Shown one piece after another: positions 29,250-38,239 of a stretch of DNA of 64,000 bases. The DNA lies in contig NZ_AP023420.1 of the NCBI RefSeq assembly GCF_018408705.1, positions 2,827,575 to 2,891,574 of the forward strand, in the 5' to 3' direction. Position numbers and translations under genes: made by a program. Within the stretch, counting starts at the first letter, position 1. Each line of letters starts with the position of its first letter. The DNA is from Pusillibacter faecalis (lineage in GTDB: Bacteria > Bacillota > Clostridia > Oscillospirales > Oscillospiraceae). The notes below the pieces were generated by a model. The model had not been told where the DNA came from and ran no database searches. It saw nothing but the letters and a program-made list of their open reading frames with translations.

Positions 29250-30382
29250 AAGATAAAAAGCGGATGCTGATGCCTGAAACCAGCCTGGAGACCGGGACCA
29301 TGGAGAGCTGGCTGGAGGAGATGTTTGCGAAAGGGTGGCAGTTGGAAGAATGCGGCTTCCGGTTTGCCAGATTTCGGCGGACGGAGCCCACGCAGGTCCG
29401 CTGCCGGTTGATGCCTATGCCGAAAAATGAGTCTCTGGATATCCGGCGGGAGCGGGAGGAGCTCTTTAACGAGATGGGGTGGGAATATCTCACCAACAAA
29501 GTGGACCAGTATGACATCTATATTTGTCGAGACCCCCATGCCCCAGAGCTGGAGACAGACCCGGTGGCCGCCGCCTGGGCACGGGACAGGATGTTGCGGA
29601 AAGAGCGGCGCAACCTGATTTTGACTTGGCTGGCACTGGTGGCGGTGATCATGCTGGTAATTAGTCGGATTGTTCGCTCCGAGACCCCAGTAGAGACGTT
29701 GATCCGCAGCGTAGGGATCAGCGCACCACTGAGCATGCTGATGCTTGTGTGGGCGGTGTGGGAAACGGCGGCTTTTTTGCGCCGGGTCCGGTTTCTCCGC
29801 AGGCAGATGGATGCTGGGTTGCCCCGTTCCCGCGCAGGGTCTTGGCGGGGGGAGCGCCGTCGAGCGGGGCTTATCTTGGGCGCTACAATCCTGATGGATA
29901 TTTTGGTGATCGGCTATCCTCTCTCCCAGCTGGGCACCAGCTGGGGGGCGGACCTGGAGGAGCTGGACCGGCCCATTCCCTGCCTCATGGGCTGGCAGGT
30001 GGACGAGACGCTCACCCAGGCGGACCGCACCTCCGGCGTCTGCCTGATGAATCCCACGTTCCTGACCCCTGGACACTATGATGTTTGGGACTATTATCCC
30101 GGTGAGCGGAAGCTCATCAACCAGGGCGATGTGCTGCTGCTTTCATTCCTGGCGGAGCCCCTCTACCGAGAGTGGCAGGAGCGGATTCGGGACTATGCAG
30201 AAGGGAATGTGATCGAGCTGGACGATCCGGGCTTTGACGGCGTGTCCTTGGGCCGCCGGGGAGAGGACACCTTCCTTGTTCTCTGGCAGGGACGAGTCGT
30301 GTTATACGTAGGAGCCTTTGGGGTTACTGGTGTGGAGAAGCATCTGGACGAGTATGCCGACGTACTGGCGCAGTTCCAATGA
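29246..30382 (+). CDS. DUF2812 domain membrane protein (first copy)
   Basis: A 378-residue protein. The N-terminal region (residues 1-110) carries the DUF2812 pattern: MESWLEEMFAKGWQLEECGF, a strand with the conserved CRLMPMP and EMGWEYL. Two hydrophobic helices follow near residues 125-180 (LILTWLALVAVIMLVIS), then a third near 215 and a soluble C-terminal domain. DUF2812 proteins have no established function but commonly follow PadR genes. ATG 29246 overlaps the padR stop and has GGGAGGG 6 bases upstream. Confidence 0.82.
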   Translation: MKDKKRMLMPETSLETGTMESWLEEMFAKGWQLEECGFRFARFRRTEPTQVRCRLMPMPKNESLDIRREREELFNEMGWEYLTNKVDQYDIYICRDPHAPELETDPVAAAWARDRMLRKERRNLILTWLALVAVIMLVISRIVRSETPVETLIRSVGISAPLSMLMLVWAVWETAAFLRRVRFLRRQMDAGLPRSRAGSWRGERRRAGLILGATILMDILVIGYPLSQLGTSWGADLEELDRPIPCLMGWQVDETLTQADRTSGVCLMNPTFLTPGHYDVWDYYPGERKLINQGDVLLLSFLAEPLYREWQERIRDYAEGNVIELDDPGFDGVSLGRRGEDTFLVLWQGRVVLYVGAFGVTGVEKHLDEYADVLAQFQ

Positions 30383-30395
30383 GGGGGAGGTACCG

Positions 30396-31607
30396 ATGAG
30401 TGAGCTGGGAAAAGTGGATTCCTATGACGAGCTGCGGCCGGCCAACATCTACGACGTGGCAGCCAACGAGACTTGGCTGGAAGACCAGTCCGCCCAAGGC
30501 TGGCATTTAACGGGCTTTTCCGGCTGGAGTGGGCTCTTTGCGCGGGGGGAGCCCAAACACTGCCGCTACCGGATGCAGCCCTTGCCAAAAAAGGAAAAGG
30601 CCCCAGACCCGGCGCTAATGGAGGCATACCAGGAGATGGGCTGGACGTATGTTGCCACGCTCCCCGGCACCTTCCATGTCTGGCGGTGCGACGACCCCGG
30701 GGCGCCGGAGCTGGACACGGACCCGGTGGTCCAGGGCCTGGGCTATGGCTACCTGAGGCGGAGGATGGTCCGGGACCGCGTGTGGAATCTGCTGGCGTTG
30801 GCGGCAGCGATATACTTCCTGTCGGCGGTGAACTGGGCCTCCGACACGCCGCTGCTGGACACCCTGGAGGAATTTGCACCCGGGGAGCTGACGGTGCGGC
30901 TGCTGGCCGTGGTGCTGTGTGTGGTGGTGATGGTGTGCGAGGTCCGGGCGATGCGCCGCCTGCTGCGGTCGCTGCGGGAGGGCATTCCCCTAAAGCGGCC
31001 CCGGCCCTACCGGCGGCAGAAATGGCTGGCCCGGTGTCTGTATGGTGCGTTGATCGGCATCCTCCTGCTGCATCTGGTGGGAAACCTCCGAAATATAAAT
31101 GGGAATAGCCTTACTAACGGCTGGGACGGCGGAGACACCCATTCTGTGCCCAAGGCTGGCGTGGTCTATGTGGACCTCCGGGATCTGGAGGGAGCGGAAC
31201 AGACGGAGTTTTGGAGCTGCCGCACCAAGGTCCTCGAGCTCTGTCCCCGGATGTACGAGACCCGCCAGCTGTCCCTGGGAGAGGCGGAGGGACCCCTCCA
31301 GCCGGGAGATTCCTATCCGGTGATCTCCTCCGCAGAGACCACCCACTACCGCCTGCTGACGGAGGGCTTAGCTCGGCGGCTTGTGAAGGAGCTGAGCCGG
31401 GGTCGAATCGCCTCTCTGGGAGTTTACGGCCACCCCGCCCTGACGGCGGCGGAGACCGACAGCCTGGATGAACTCTGGTGGGGCGAGGACCGGTACTACC
31501 AGTTTGTCCTGGCCCGGCTGGGCCGGCAGGTGCTCTTCCTCCGGTACGAGGGAGAGACGGACCTGTGGCAGGCGGAGGCCTATTTTGCATCGCTGCTGAA
31601 AAAATAA
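30396..31607 (+). CDS. DUF2812 domain membrane protein (second copy)
   Basis: A 403-residue paralogue of the preceding gene with the same order of parts: an N-terminal DUF2812 half (TWLEDQSAQGWHLTGFSG, CRYRMQPLP, EMGWTYV), hydrophobic helices around residues 130-190 and 215-235, and a C-terminal soluble domain. GGGGGAGG precedes the ATG. Sequence identity between the two copies is moderate, so the duplication is not recent. Both probably act in the membrane under PadR control. Confidence 0.82.
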   Translation: MSELGKVDSYDELRPANIYDVAANETWLEDQSAQGWHLTGFSGWSGLFARGEPKHCRYRMQPLPKKEKAPDPALMEAYQEMGWTYVATLPGTFHVWRCDDPGAPELDTDPVVQGLGYGYLRRRMVRDRVWNLLALAAAIYFLSAVNWASDTPLLDTLEEFAPGELTVRLLAVVLCVVVMVCEVRAMRRLLRSLREGIPLKRPRPYRRQKWLARCLYGALIGILLLHLVGNLRNINGNSLTNGWDGGDTHSVPKAGVVYVDLRDLEGAEQTEFWSCRTKVLELCPRMYETRQLSLGEAEGPLQPGDSYPVISSAETTHYRLLTEGLARRLVKELSRGRIASLGVYGHPALTAAETDSLDELWWGEDRYYQFVLARLGRQVLFLRYEGETDLWQAEAYFASLLKK

Positions 31608-31653
31608 ATGGGGGTCCTTCCTCATATAGTGCTTACAAAGAGGGGGGAGCAGG

Positions 31654-31851
31654 ATGGATGCCTTTGAGCAGAGCGCCAGTGTTTATGCGCTGGCGTTGAC
31701 GTTGGCCAAGAGCATGAGCACAGAGGAGCTAACCCGCACAGCTCTGCTGCTGACGCAGCTGGGTACCACACTGGCGACCCTGGCTGGATTGCAGAATCTG
31801 AACCAGAGCAGTAGCTCCCAGGAGCTGGCAGACCTCTCCGGCCTCCGGTAA
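31654..31851 (+). CDS. Small DUF6774-like protein
   Basis: A 65-residue helical protein beginning MDAFEQSASVYALALTLAK and containing LTRTALLLTQLGTTLATLAG. The pattern resembles the small DUF6774 family of gut Clostridia, from memory only. AGAGGGGGGAGCAGG precedes the ATG. No function is known. It is followed by a polypyrimidine hairpin. Confidence 0.65.
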   Translation: MDAFEQSASVYALALTLAKSMSTEELTRTALLLTQLGTTLATLAGLQNLNQSSSSQELADLSGLR

Positions 31852-31875
31852 TCCTTTTTCTTGAAAGAAAAAGGA
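31852..31875. repeat. Polypyrimidine hairpin repeat
   Basis: TCCTTTTTCTT, GA, AAGAAAAAGGA is a perfect 11-bp palindrome straight after the stop codon. It is similar in kind to the hairpin at 17077-17106 and is probably a dispersed repeat or terminator. Confidence 0.5.
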
Positions 31876-32057
31876 CCAAAAGCGAGCGCGTTACGGGGAT
31901 CTGGCAGGTGCGGTGGCCTGGCAGCTTGACAACGGAGCTTGGCGGGATGAGAGCGCTCTGAATGAGCCCCGATGAGGGAGAAAGCTGGCGAAAAAGTCCG
32001 GCTCCACGCTGCGTTTGTTGCGGATGTGGGCCGGATTTGCTATACTGGGGTCAGGTG

Positions 32058-32201
32058 ATGAAGATGAATCGGGAGAGAACCGGGATGTTGATCGCGGAGG
32101 CCCGGAAACAGAAGAATATGACGCAAAAGGATCTGGCTGCGGCGCTCCATGTCTCTGACCGGGCGGTTAGCAAATGGGAGCGCGGGGATTCACTTAGATA
32201 A
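32058..32201 (+). pseudogene. XRE regulator gene truncated by Element 1
   Basis: The frame reads MKMNRERTGMLIAEARKQ then MTQKDLAAALHVSDRAVSKWERG, a normal XRE helix-turn-helix. It stops within a few codons (DSLR) where such proteins would continue through about 60-200 more residues. GGTCAGGTG precedes the ATG. The break coincides with the change from GC-rich chromosomal sequence to element sequence, so this marks the left insertion point at about 32,195. The remaining 3' part is not in the window. Confidence 0.75.
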
Positions 32202-32262
32202 AGATACCACACCATTCCCACGCTGACTTTTGCTCAACCGATACAGCCGGAGGGCTGGATAA

Positions 32263-32314
32263 CAAGAAAAGGCGGTATGCGCCCCGTAGAGGGGTAGCGT
32301 ACCGCCTTTTCTTG
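32263..32314 (+). terminator. Long hairpin near the left end of Element 1
   Basis: 15-bp perfect outer arms (32263-32277 with 32300-32314) and an inner CCCC/GGGG stem, with CTTTTCTTG at the 3' side. It would insulate the element from host transcription. Confidence 0.6.
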
Positions 32315-32350
32315 TGGGGGGTTTCCAAAGGGGGCAACGCCCCCATTTGG

Positions 32351-32381
32351 CACACGACTTTGCGAAGCAAAGTGTAGTGTG
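32351..32381. other. oriT-like hairpin of Element 1
   Basis: CACACGACTTTGC, GAA, GCAAAGTGTAGTGTG forms an imperfect stem followed by TTATAC. A similar sequence is, from memory, common near transfer origins of Tn1549-type elements. The rest of 32,202-32,553 has no gene. Confidence 0.35.
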
Positions 32382-32558
32382 TTATACGCTCTGTCGGCGT
32401 TGCCGTGAAAATGCCGTTGCCGCCGGGGAGGGGCGGCAGGAAAACAGGGCTGTGCTTGTGTGGCGTGGAGCCGCAAGCGCAGGTCTGTTTTCATCAGCAG
32501 ACAGGGCGTATATGAAAGCCCCCGTCCCTCGTCCTACGCTCCGACTTGTGGACAAAGT

Positions 32559-34055
32559 GGAGCTGTTGACAAAATCCCTTTTCCCCCAAATTATGCTACA
32601 ATAAGAGGGAAAGGCGGTGGCGGAATGCAACTCAAATTCCACACAGTGACCATCGAGGATCTCATGCCTCAGGATCACTTCCTGCGGCGGCTGGAGGCCG
32701 CTTTGGATCTCTCTTTCGTGCGCGTGGAAACCGCTCACCTGTACAGCCGGCGGTATGGGCGTCCGCCCATCGACCCGGTGGTGCTGGTGAAATACCTCCT
32801 GGTGGGCTTTCTGTACGGCATCCCCTCGGAGCGTCAGATCGAGCAGCGGATCCAGACGGATGTAGCCCTGCGCTGGTATCTGGGCCTGGATCTGTTTGAC
32901 CGGGTGCCGGATCACAGCACCATCTCCCAACTGCGGCGGCGAAAGCCGAGTTTTCGGAAGATCTTCCGGCGGCTGTTTGAGGAGGTGGTGGGGGCAGTGC
33001 GTCGCCAAGGGTCTGGCTAGTGGACGGCTGGTCGGAACAGATTCCACCCATGTGAAGGCCAACGCATCCTGGGCATCAGAGGAACTGGTGGAGTTGCCGG
33101 AGAGTCCCGGAGTATACTGGGAACGGTTGGACACCTATGAGGAAGAGGGTCTGGAGGAATTGGAACGCCGGACAGGAAAACGGCGAAAGAAGCGGGTCAA
33201 ACAGATCAAAAAAGATCGGCGTCAGACCAGGAAGTGGGTCAGTCGGACAGACCCGGAATCCGGACATATGAAACGTCCGGGGAAGCCACGCGGGCAACAT
33301 TACCTCGCTCATCAGACGGTAGATACGGACTGCGGCGTGATCTTGGATGTAACGGTAACACCCGGCGATGTCTATGACTCTGTGCCCTACCTGGAGCAAA
33401 TTGAGCGGATCCACAGGAGTATCCTGCCTATCCAGGCCGCGACGGCGGATGCCGCCTATGACTTCCCGCTGGCCCATCAGGCGCTGAAGGAGTTGGAGAT
33501 CCAATTTTTCGTCCGTCCACAGGCAGTTCACGACCGCACCAATGTGGAACTGAAACGGGAGGCATTTCAATATGATGAGAGTTTGGATGCCTATGTCTGT
33601 CCCAACGGCAAGTTGCTGCGCCTGAATACGCTCCACCGCAGTGCCAGCGGGCTGTACTGGCTGTATCTGGCGGACAAACAGGATTGCCAACGCTGTCCTC
33701 TGCGCAAAAAATGCCTGAGCCAGCAGGACAAGCGGGGCGCGCGGAAGTTGGAGCACAGTTATTTTACGGCGCAGCGGAAGCGGAATTTATCGCGCCTGAG
33801 CGATCCGATCTACCGGGAAGCCCTCAAGAAGCGGCAGATCTGGTGTGAGGGCACCTTTGCCGCTCAAAAGAGAGGTCACAATTTAACGCAGATATTGCGG
33901 CGAGGTTTAGAGGCAGCGGAGGATCATTGCCTCCTTTCAGCGACCGCTTTGAACCTGAAACGGATGATATGGGCCATGAAATGACGCCACAGGGCGTCTT
34001 TTTTCTGCTCAATTTCCTATTGCTGTTTTTCTGAGACTACTTTGTCAACGGCTCC
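32559..34055 (+). mobile_element. IS1182-family insertion sequence
   Basis: The terminal inverted repeats are 32559-32573 (GGAGCTGTTGACAAA) and 34041-34055 (TTTGTCAACGGCTCC), with one mismatch. They are flanked by the 5-base direct repeat AAAGT at 32554-32558 and 34056-34060. Removing the element and one repeat restores a continuous sequence. It holds one transposase gene with a frameshift. Confidence 0.85.
32625..33984 (+). pseudogene. IS1182 family transposase, frameshifted
   Basis: The N-terminal frame (32625-33020) has the DUF772-type start LMPQDHFLRRLEAALDLSFV and VLVKYLLVGFLYGIPSERQ. The second frame (about 32,990-33984) continues with GTDSTHVKANAS, HQTVDTDCGVILDVTVTPGD and ATADAAYDF, including the DDE aspartates, and a CQRCPLRKKCLS zinc pair. 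The frames join exactly if one G is removed from the GGGGG run at 32990-32994, giving FEEVVGQCVAKGLASG. This is a one-base insertion, or less likely a programmed shift. Without correction the transposase is inactive. Confidence 0.85.
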
Positions 34056-34259
34056 AAAGTGTCCCGAAGTTGTGGCTACACTCCCGGAAAAGTAACAGGA
34101 CAGCGGGTAACCGTCAAGGCTGAAATGAACGGGTTTACACCCGGCCTTGACCGCCACCCGCCGTCCCACTGAATGGGTGGACAAGGCGGCCAATCCCTCA
34201 AAGTGCTTGTCCGCGCTCTTTCTGATTTTGAGGTATTCAGTTTTTCAAAATTGAATAAT

Positions 34260-34294
34260 CAAAATAAATTTTTTCGATTGAAAAAATTTTATTT
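34260..34294 (-). terminator. AT-rich terminator of aadE
   Basis: A near-perfect AAATAAATTTTTTC/GAAAAAATTTTATTT stem with a GATT loop overlaps the aadE stop codon. The preceding 34,061-34,259 has no gene. Confidence 0.5.
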
Positions 34295-35156
34295 GTTATC
34301 ATCTTCAATGCCATATTTTTTCTTTTGCCGAATCACATAATTACTGATTTTTTCATCATATAGTGGATACTGGTAATCCAACTGGCATGCCACTTCTGAC
34401 GAAACCTCCCGGAACAATGCCATACATTGTTCAAAGGATTCCCACATATGGGGATAGGAATCCATATTATAAGTGGACATAAGTCGTTCCCACAATTCCT
34501 CTGGGACATATTGCTTCATAAATTTATAGTTTTTTCCCAAACTGAAATGAAATCCCTGTTTGATACCAATCAGCCAGGAAATCATGCGAAGCAATTCTTT
34601 TCGTACTATATCATTCATATGGTCAATAGCAAAAAGAATTTCTTTGCGGCATAAGCCCTTTACTACATATGTTGTAGTATTCCAAAATTCATTACAGCAA
34701 TCGTCAAACATTCTTTGAGTAGGCTTCTGCAAGTGGTAGTCTATATCCGTTGGTATTGGCGGCTTTACGATACGGTTGTCTTTATCCAACAGTAACTTTA
34801 CCAGTTTATCCCATGTAAAATACTCGTCTATCAGTTCCAGCGGCAGCAAAGTTAAATCTATCTTAACATCATCAGTAAACAGCATTAAATATGAAAATCC
34901 CTTTTCTACAGCTGGAAATAATTCCATATCTTCCGGCTTTTGCAGAATCAACCTTTCACCAAATATATCTAGCCATTTATCATCACTTGTGAAGCTGTCC
35001 ATATCCGTAACAAAAAAAAGTAATATCAAAATCCTGAAAATCATCAGGCGGAATATTTGTATTTGTTCTAGATCCTTCCAAAGTAACCATGCGAATGCGT
35101 TTGTCTGTTTTTGCAAAATTCAAAACAATATCATAAACTTCCTTTTCTGATCTCAT
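34289..35156 (-). pseudogene. aadE: Aminoglycoside 6-adenylyltransferase ANT(6)-Ia-like, frameshifted
   Basis: Intact enzymes adenylylate streptomycin at position 6. Here residues 1-50 (MRSEKEVYDIVLNFAKTDKR, the nucleotidyltransferase strand EGSRTNTNIP and the catalytic DFDITFF) are in one frame. The rest (VTDMDSFTSDDKWLDIFGERL through KKKYGIEDDNK) is in another. The frames join perfectly if one T is removed from the run of eight at 35012-35019 (plus-strand A-run). GGAGGAG precedes the ATG. As written, the reading frame is dead; a read-level check is needed because the change is in a homopolymer. Confidence 0.92.
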
Positions 35157-35361
35157 TTTTATCTCCTCCAATTATTGAAATAGGTGTGAAACCATTTTAG
35201 GGCTTTCCCGCCTTGATTACCCTTTAGCAAAGACGGGCGGGACTGTCAACGGCGGCGCATGAAATGCGCCGTTCATCTTGACCATTGACTGGCTCGGCTG
35301 GCTTTGCTATTTATTTTCTAAACTTTTATGCTTGTAGTTTTCGAGTTTCTTTCAGAATTGT

Positions 35362-35992
35362 TTAAGAATTTTTCAAATAGTATTCATTCAATATATCTGC
35401 TAAGGCTTTTGGATTTTCTTCATTGACAACATGGCCTGTATTCTCAATAATTTTCAATTCTGCGCTTCTAATACTTTGTGATAAGTAATCCGCTGATTTC
35501 ATATTTGCACTGTCTTTCTTTCCGCAAAGAATTAAAGTGGGGCACTTAATATTTTTCACCCTATCACTGAAATCTAAATTCTTCATAGTGTCCCCTAAAG
35601 CAAATGTGTTCTTTTTATCAAATGCCATAGTTTCAAAAATAGATTTTGGTAAAAATCTGAAAATTATATTTTGAAAACTAAATGCTACTTTCGGGACTTT
35701 ATATGGCGTTCCGATTAAAACTAATGTTTTCACTTTTTGCGGGAAATCCAAAGCAAAATTCAGAGCCAAAAATACCACCTAATGAAAGACCGCATAAATG
35801 AATTTGTCCGTCAAATTCGTTACAATATTTTACAAATGAAGAATATAGATTTTCGTAGCTTGCCTCTTTCCCTTCAAGGATGGAGGATAAATTTGGACAT
35901 ACAATATCTTCGTTGTTTGTCATGTATGAAATTGTTTTTTCCCAACTTGTTGCTTTGTGTCCTGAGCCGTGAACAAATATTTTTGTTGCCAT
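35362..35992 (-). pseudogene. Alpha/beta hydrolase, frameshifted
   Basis: The first frame gives MATKIFVHGSGHKATSWEKT with the oxyanion HGSG and the nucleophile elbow CGLSLGG. The second frame supplies NFALDFPQKVKTLVLIGTPY, the lid, CPTLILCGKKDSAN with the acid residue, and NTGHVVNEENP with the catalytic histidine. They fuse to GLSLGGILALNFALDF if one T is removed from the run at 35768-35772 (A-run on the plus strand). AAAGGAGA precedes the ATG. The substrate of the ancestral enzyme is unknown. The gene is AT-rich like aadE. Confidence 0.85.
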
Positions 35993-36017
35993 AAGTATCT
36001 CCTTTGAATTTTATGTT

Positions 36018-36818
36018 TTATTTTCCTGCCTGCTCAATCATCTTCTTCGCCAACTGCTGGAACAGGTCGGCAGTTTCTTTGTCCATCGGCGCAAGCTGTC
36101 CGATCTGTCCGGCTATCATCGCTGTTACATCGTCAATGGAAAGCGGGTTTTGTTTCTGCTCCGCCATAGTGTCCCGCATGGCTTGGAACATAGCGGCGGT
36201 CACAGCTTCTCCCGGCTGTTCCCCGTTGTCAATGTCTTTCTTAATGTCCCGCAGGATAGCAAGGAACACATTTTTGATTTTCTCTATCTCCGCTTCATGT
36301 TCCCCCATCTTCTGAGCGTTCAAAAGCTGTAAATCCTGCTTTGCTTCCGCCCGGTGTTCCGGGTGTTCTTTCATCAGGTCGGACAGGGAAGCCGTTGCCA
36401 TCTCGATAAGCTGGTTTCGTGCCATTATCCCCTTTGCCGCCGTGTCCTGAAAATAAATCCGTATCAAATCTATCAGCTTGGGAAAATTCCTGTGTTCCAG
36501 TAAGCGATTGAGTATTTGCACATCAACAGCACCCGTCACAAGCCCCCTCACGGCTCCCTCGGACAAGCCTAATTCAGAAATATCGTAGCTTTTGCGGACG
36601 CTCACGGTAGACAAGCCCAGTATGTAGTCTGTCGATACCTTAAATTCCTTTGCCACACCTATGAGAATATCACTGCTGACCGTTCTCGTTTCGCCGCTGA
36701 CAATGCGGCTCAACTGGGAAGCGGAAACGCCTATCTTCTCCGCAAGTTCCTTTTGTGTGATATGGTTTCCGTTGCATAAATCGGAAATCCGCTGTCCGGG
36801 TGTTCCGGGTAAAGCCAT
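36018..36818 (-). CDS. XRE family regulator of Element 1
   Basis: A 266-residue protein with helix-turn-helix residues about 12-65 (ITQKELAEKIGVSASQLSRI) and a long helical C-terminal domain (AKEFKVSTDYILGLS onward), typical of transposon-borne regulators near mob genes. ATG 36818 has GGAGGAGGTG upstream. It is divergent from the VLP-repA-mob operon, and the 130-base region between them holds two promoters and several TGCAAT boxes, so it probably controls both directions. Confidence 0.8.
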   Translation of the reverse strand: MALPGTPGQRISDLCNGNHITQKELAEKIGVSASQLSRIVSGETRTVSSDILIGVAKEFKVSTDYILGLSTVSVRKSYDISELGLSEGAVRGLVTGAVDVQILNRLLEHRNFPKLIDLIRIYFQDTAAKGIMARNQLIEMATASLSDLMKEHPEHRAEAKQDLQLLNAQKMGEHEAEIEKIKNVFLAILRDIKKDIDNGEQPGEAVTAAMFQAMRDTMAEQKQNPLSIDDVTAMIAGQIGQLAPMDKETADLFQQLAKKMIEQAGK

Positions 36819-36845
36819 AGACACGCACCTCCTCCGCATACTTCC

Positions 36846-36952
36846 ATTATACAGGATGATTGCAAAAATGCAATTTCCAAAGTGTAAACTTCATCAAAAT
36901 GCAATTCTCGCAAAATTCCGGGGATTGCATTTTTTTCGTGTAGACTTAGGAT
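36846..36952. promoter_or_regulatory. Divergent promoters with TGCAAT-type boxes
   Basis: Minus strand: TTGCAT (36868-36873), 16 bases, TATAAT (36846-36851). Plus strand: TTGCAT (36925-36930), 16 bases, TAGGAT (36947-36952). ATTGC/GCAAT boxes at 36859-36874 and again at 36899-36930 could bind the divergent XRE regulator. Beyond it, 37038-37060 holds a perfect CTTCGGGACA/TGTCCCGAAG hairpin. No gene is seen in 36,953-37,132. Confidence 0.5.
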
Positions 36953-37132
36953 AGTTCATCGATGGACAGCACCTTGAAAACAGAATGACCGTCCGAAAAG
37001 GAATACCCCGGCTGGGGAAGCACCGCAAGGAGCCGGACTTCGGGACAAAATGTCCCGAAGCTGCGGGGAGCGTGCCAAAGCTGGAAATCCTTTCGGGGAA
37101 AACGGCAACGGAAAGCAAAATGGAGGGAACGC

Positions 37133-37546
37133 ATGAGAAATAACCCCTATAAAGACTTGCCGCCGCTGGAACGCAGGCCGGACGGTTCCCTTTACCGCAT
37201 GACACCGGCACAGAGGAAACAGGCGGCCAGCCTGATACGCCGGGAGTGCTGTTGCTGTGAGGACGGCAACTGCATTGTCCTTGACGATGGGGACACCTGC
37301 ACCTGCCCGCAGACGGTTTCTTTCTCGGTCTGCTGTAAGTGGTTCCGCTGGGCGGTCTTGCCGCTGGACGGGACGCTGGAAGCGGAGATTTTCCGGGATA
37401 AGGACTTGAAACGCTGTGTGGTCTGCGGCGGTGTGTTCGTCCCCAAATCCAACCGGGCAAAATACTGCCCCGGCTGTGCCGCCAGAGTTCACAGGCGGCA
37501 GAAAACAGAAAGTGAACGGAAAAGGAGGTCTGCTGTGGACAGTTAG
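37133..37546 (+). CDS. Cysteine-rich VLP domain protein (Element 1 copy)
   Basis: A 137-residue protein with clustered cysteines: RRECCCCEDGNC, CTCPQ, CKWFRWAVLP and a C-terminal CVVCGGVF with KYCPGC zinc ribbon. The wider family is named for these motifs and occurs almost only on conjugative and mobilizable elements, function unknown. ATGGAGGG lies just before the start. It leads the repA-mobV gene set of Element 1, and a paralogue occurs in Element 2 (47733-48098). Confidence 0.85.
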   Translation: MRNNPYKDLPPLERRPDGSLYRMTPAQRKQAASLIRRECCCCEDGNCIVLDDGDTCTCPQTVSFSVCCKWFRWAVLPLDGTLEAEIFRDKDLKRCVVCGGVFVPKSNRAKYCPGCAARVHRRQKTESERKRRSAVDS

Positions 37547-37657
37547 GAGCGAAAAAAGCCTTGATTTATCAGGCTTTGCAAGCCCCAAACCGGGGCAGGT
37601 GGTATAAAGTATCGCCCGCCCCGGAAAACGGGCTTCTAACCGTCCACAAAACGCACT

Positions 37658-38215
37658 ATGACAAATACCATCTATATCCATCAGCCGGAAAAAGGCGTTC
37701 AGCTTCACCCGGCTCCCGAATTTCCTCTTTGAAGCCCCCCACATTCAAGCCCCTGTCCAACGAGGCAAAGGTTCTGTACGCCTTTATCCTGCGCCGGACA
37801 GAGTTGTCCCGCAAGAATGGGTGGGCGGATGACTGCGGACGGATTTTCCTGTATTACCCCATCTGCGAGGTGGTTGACCTGCTCCACTGTGGGCGGCAGA
37901 AAGCGGTGAACACCCTGCGGGAACTGCAATACGCCGGACTGGTGGAAATCCAGAAGCAGGGCTGTGGAAAACCCAACCGCATTTTCCCAAAATCCTATGA
38001 AGCGGTTCCAAACACTGACTTCAAGAAATCCCGTTCTGGTACGCCGGAGGACTGAAAACCGTACCCATGAAGTACGGAAACCGCCCCTCTTGAAGTACGA
38101 AAACCGGACGGTATATAGAAATACAAAGATTAAAATGATTTATTTATATCCATTCCATTCCTATCGTATCAGAGATAATTCCGGCGGGATTTTCCCTGTG
38201 GAAAACCCCGGATAG
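37658..38215 (+). pseudogene. repA: Replication initiator protein A, multiply frameshifted
   Basis: The expected start MTNTIYIHQPEKGVQLHPAP is in one frame and stops at a TGA. The next block FKPLSNEAKVLYAFILRR through YYPICEVVDLLHCGRQKA, the RepA_N winged-helix region, is in a second frame. The tail VRKPPLLKYENRTVYRNTK is in a third. The first shift fits two single-base insertions near 37,727-37,750. RepA_N proteins start replication of plasmids and element circles, so decay here would cripple autonomous replication of Element 1. Confidence 0.75.
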
Positions 38216-38239
38216 GAAAGGAATGGGGAAAGGAGCAGA

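Noticed and set aside
32625..33984. Programmed ribosomal frameshift in the IS transposase
   Set aside because: The G-run could allow slippage, but IS1182 transposases are normally one frame, and neighbouring genes show similar one-base insertions, so a mutation or sequencing error is more likely.
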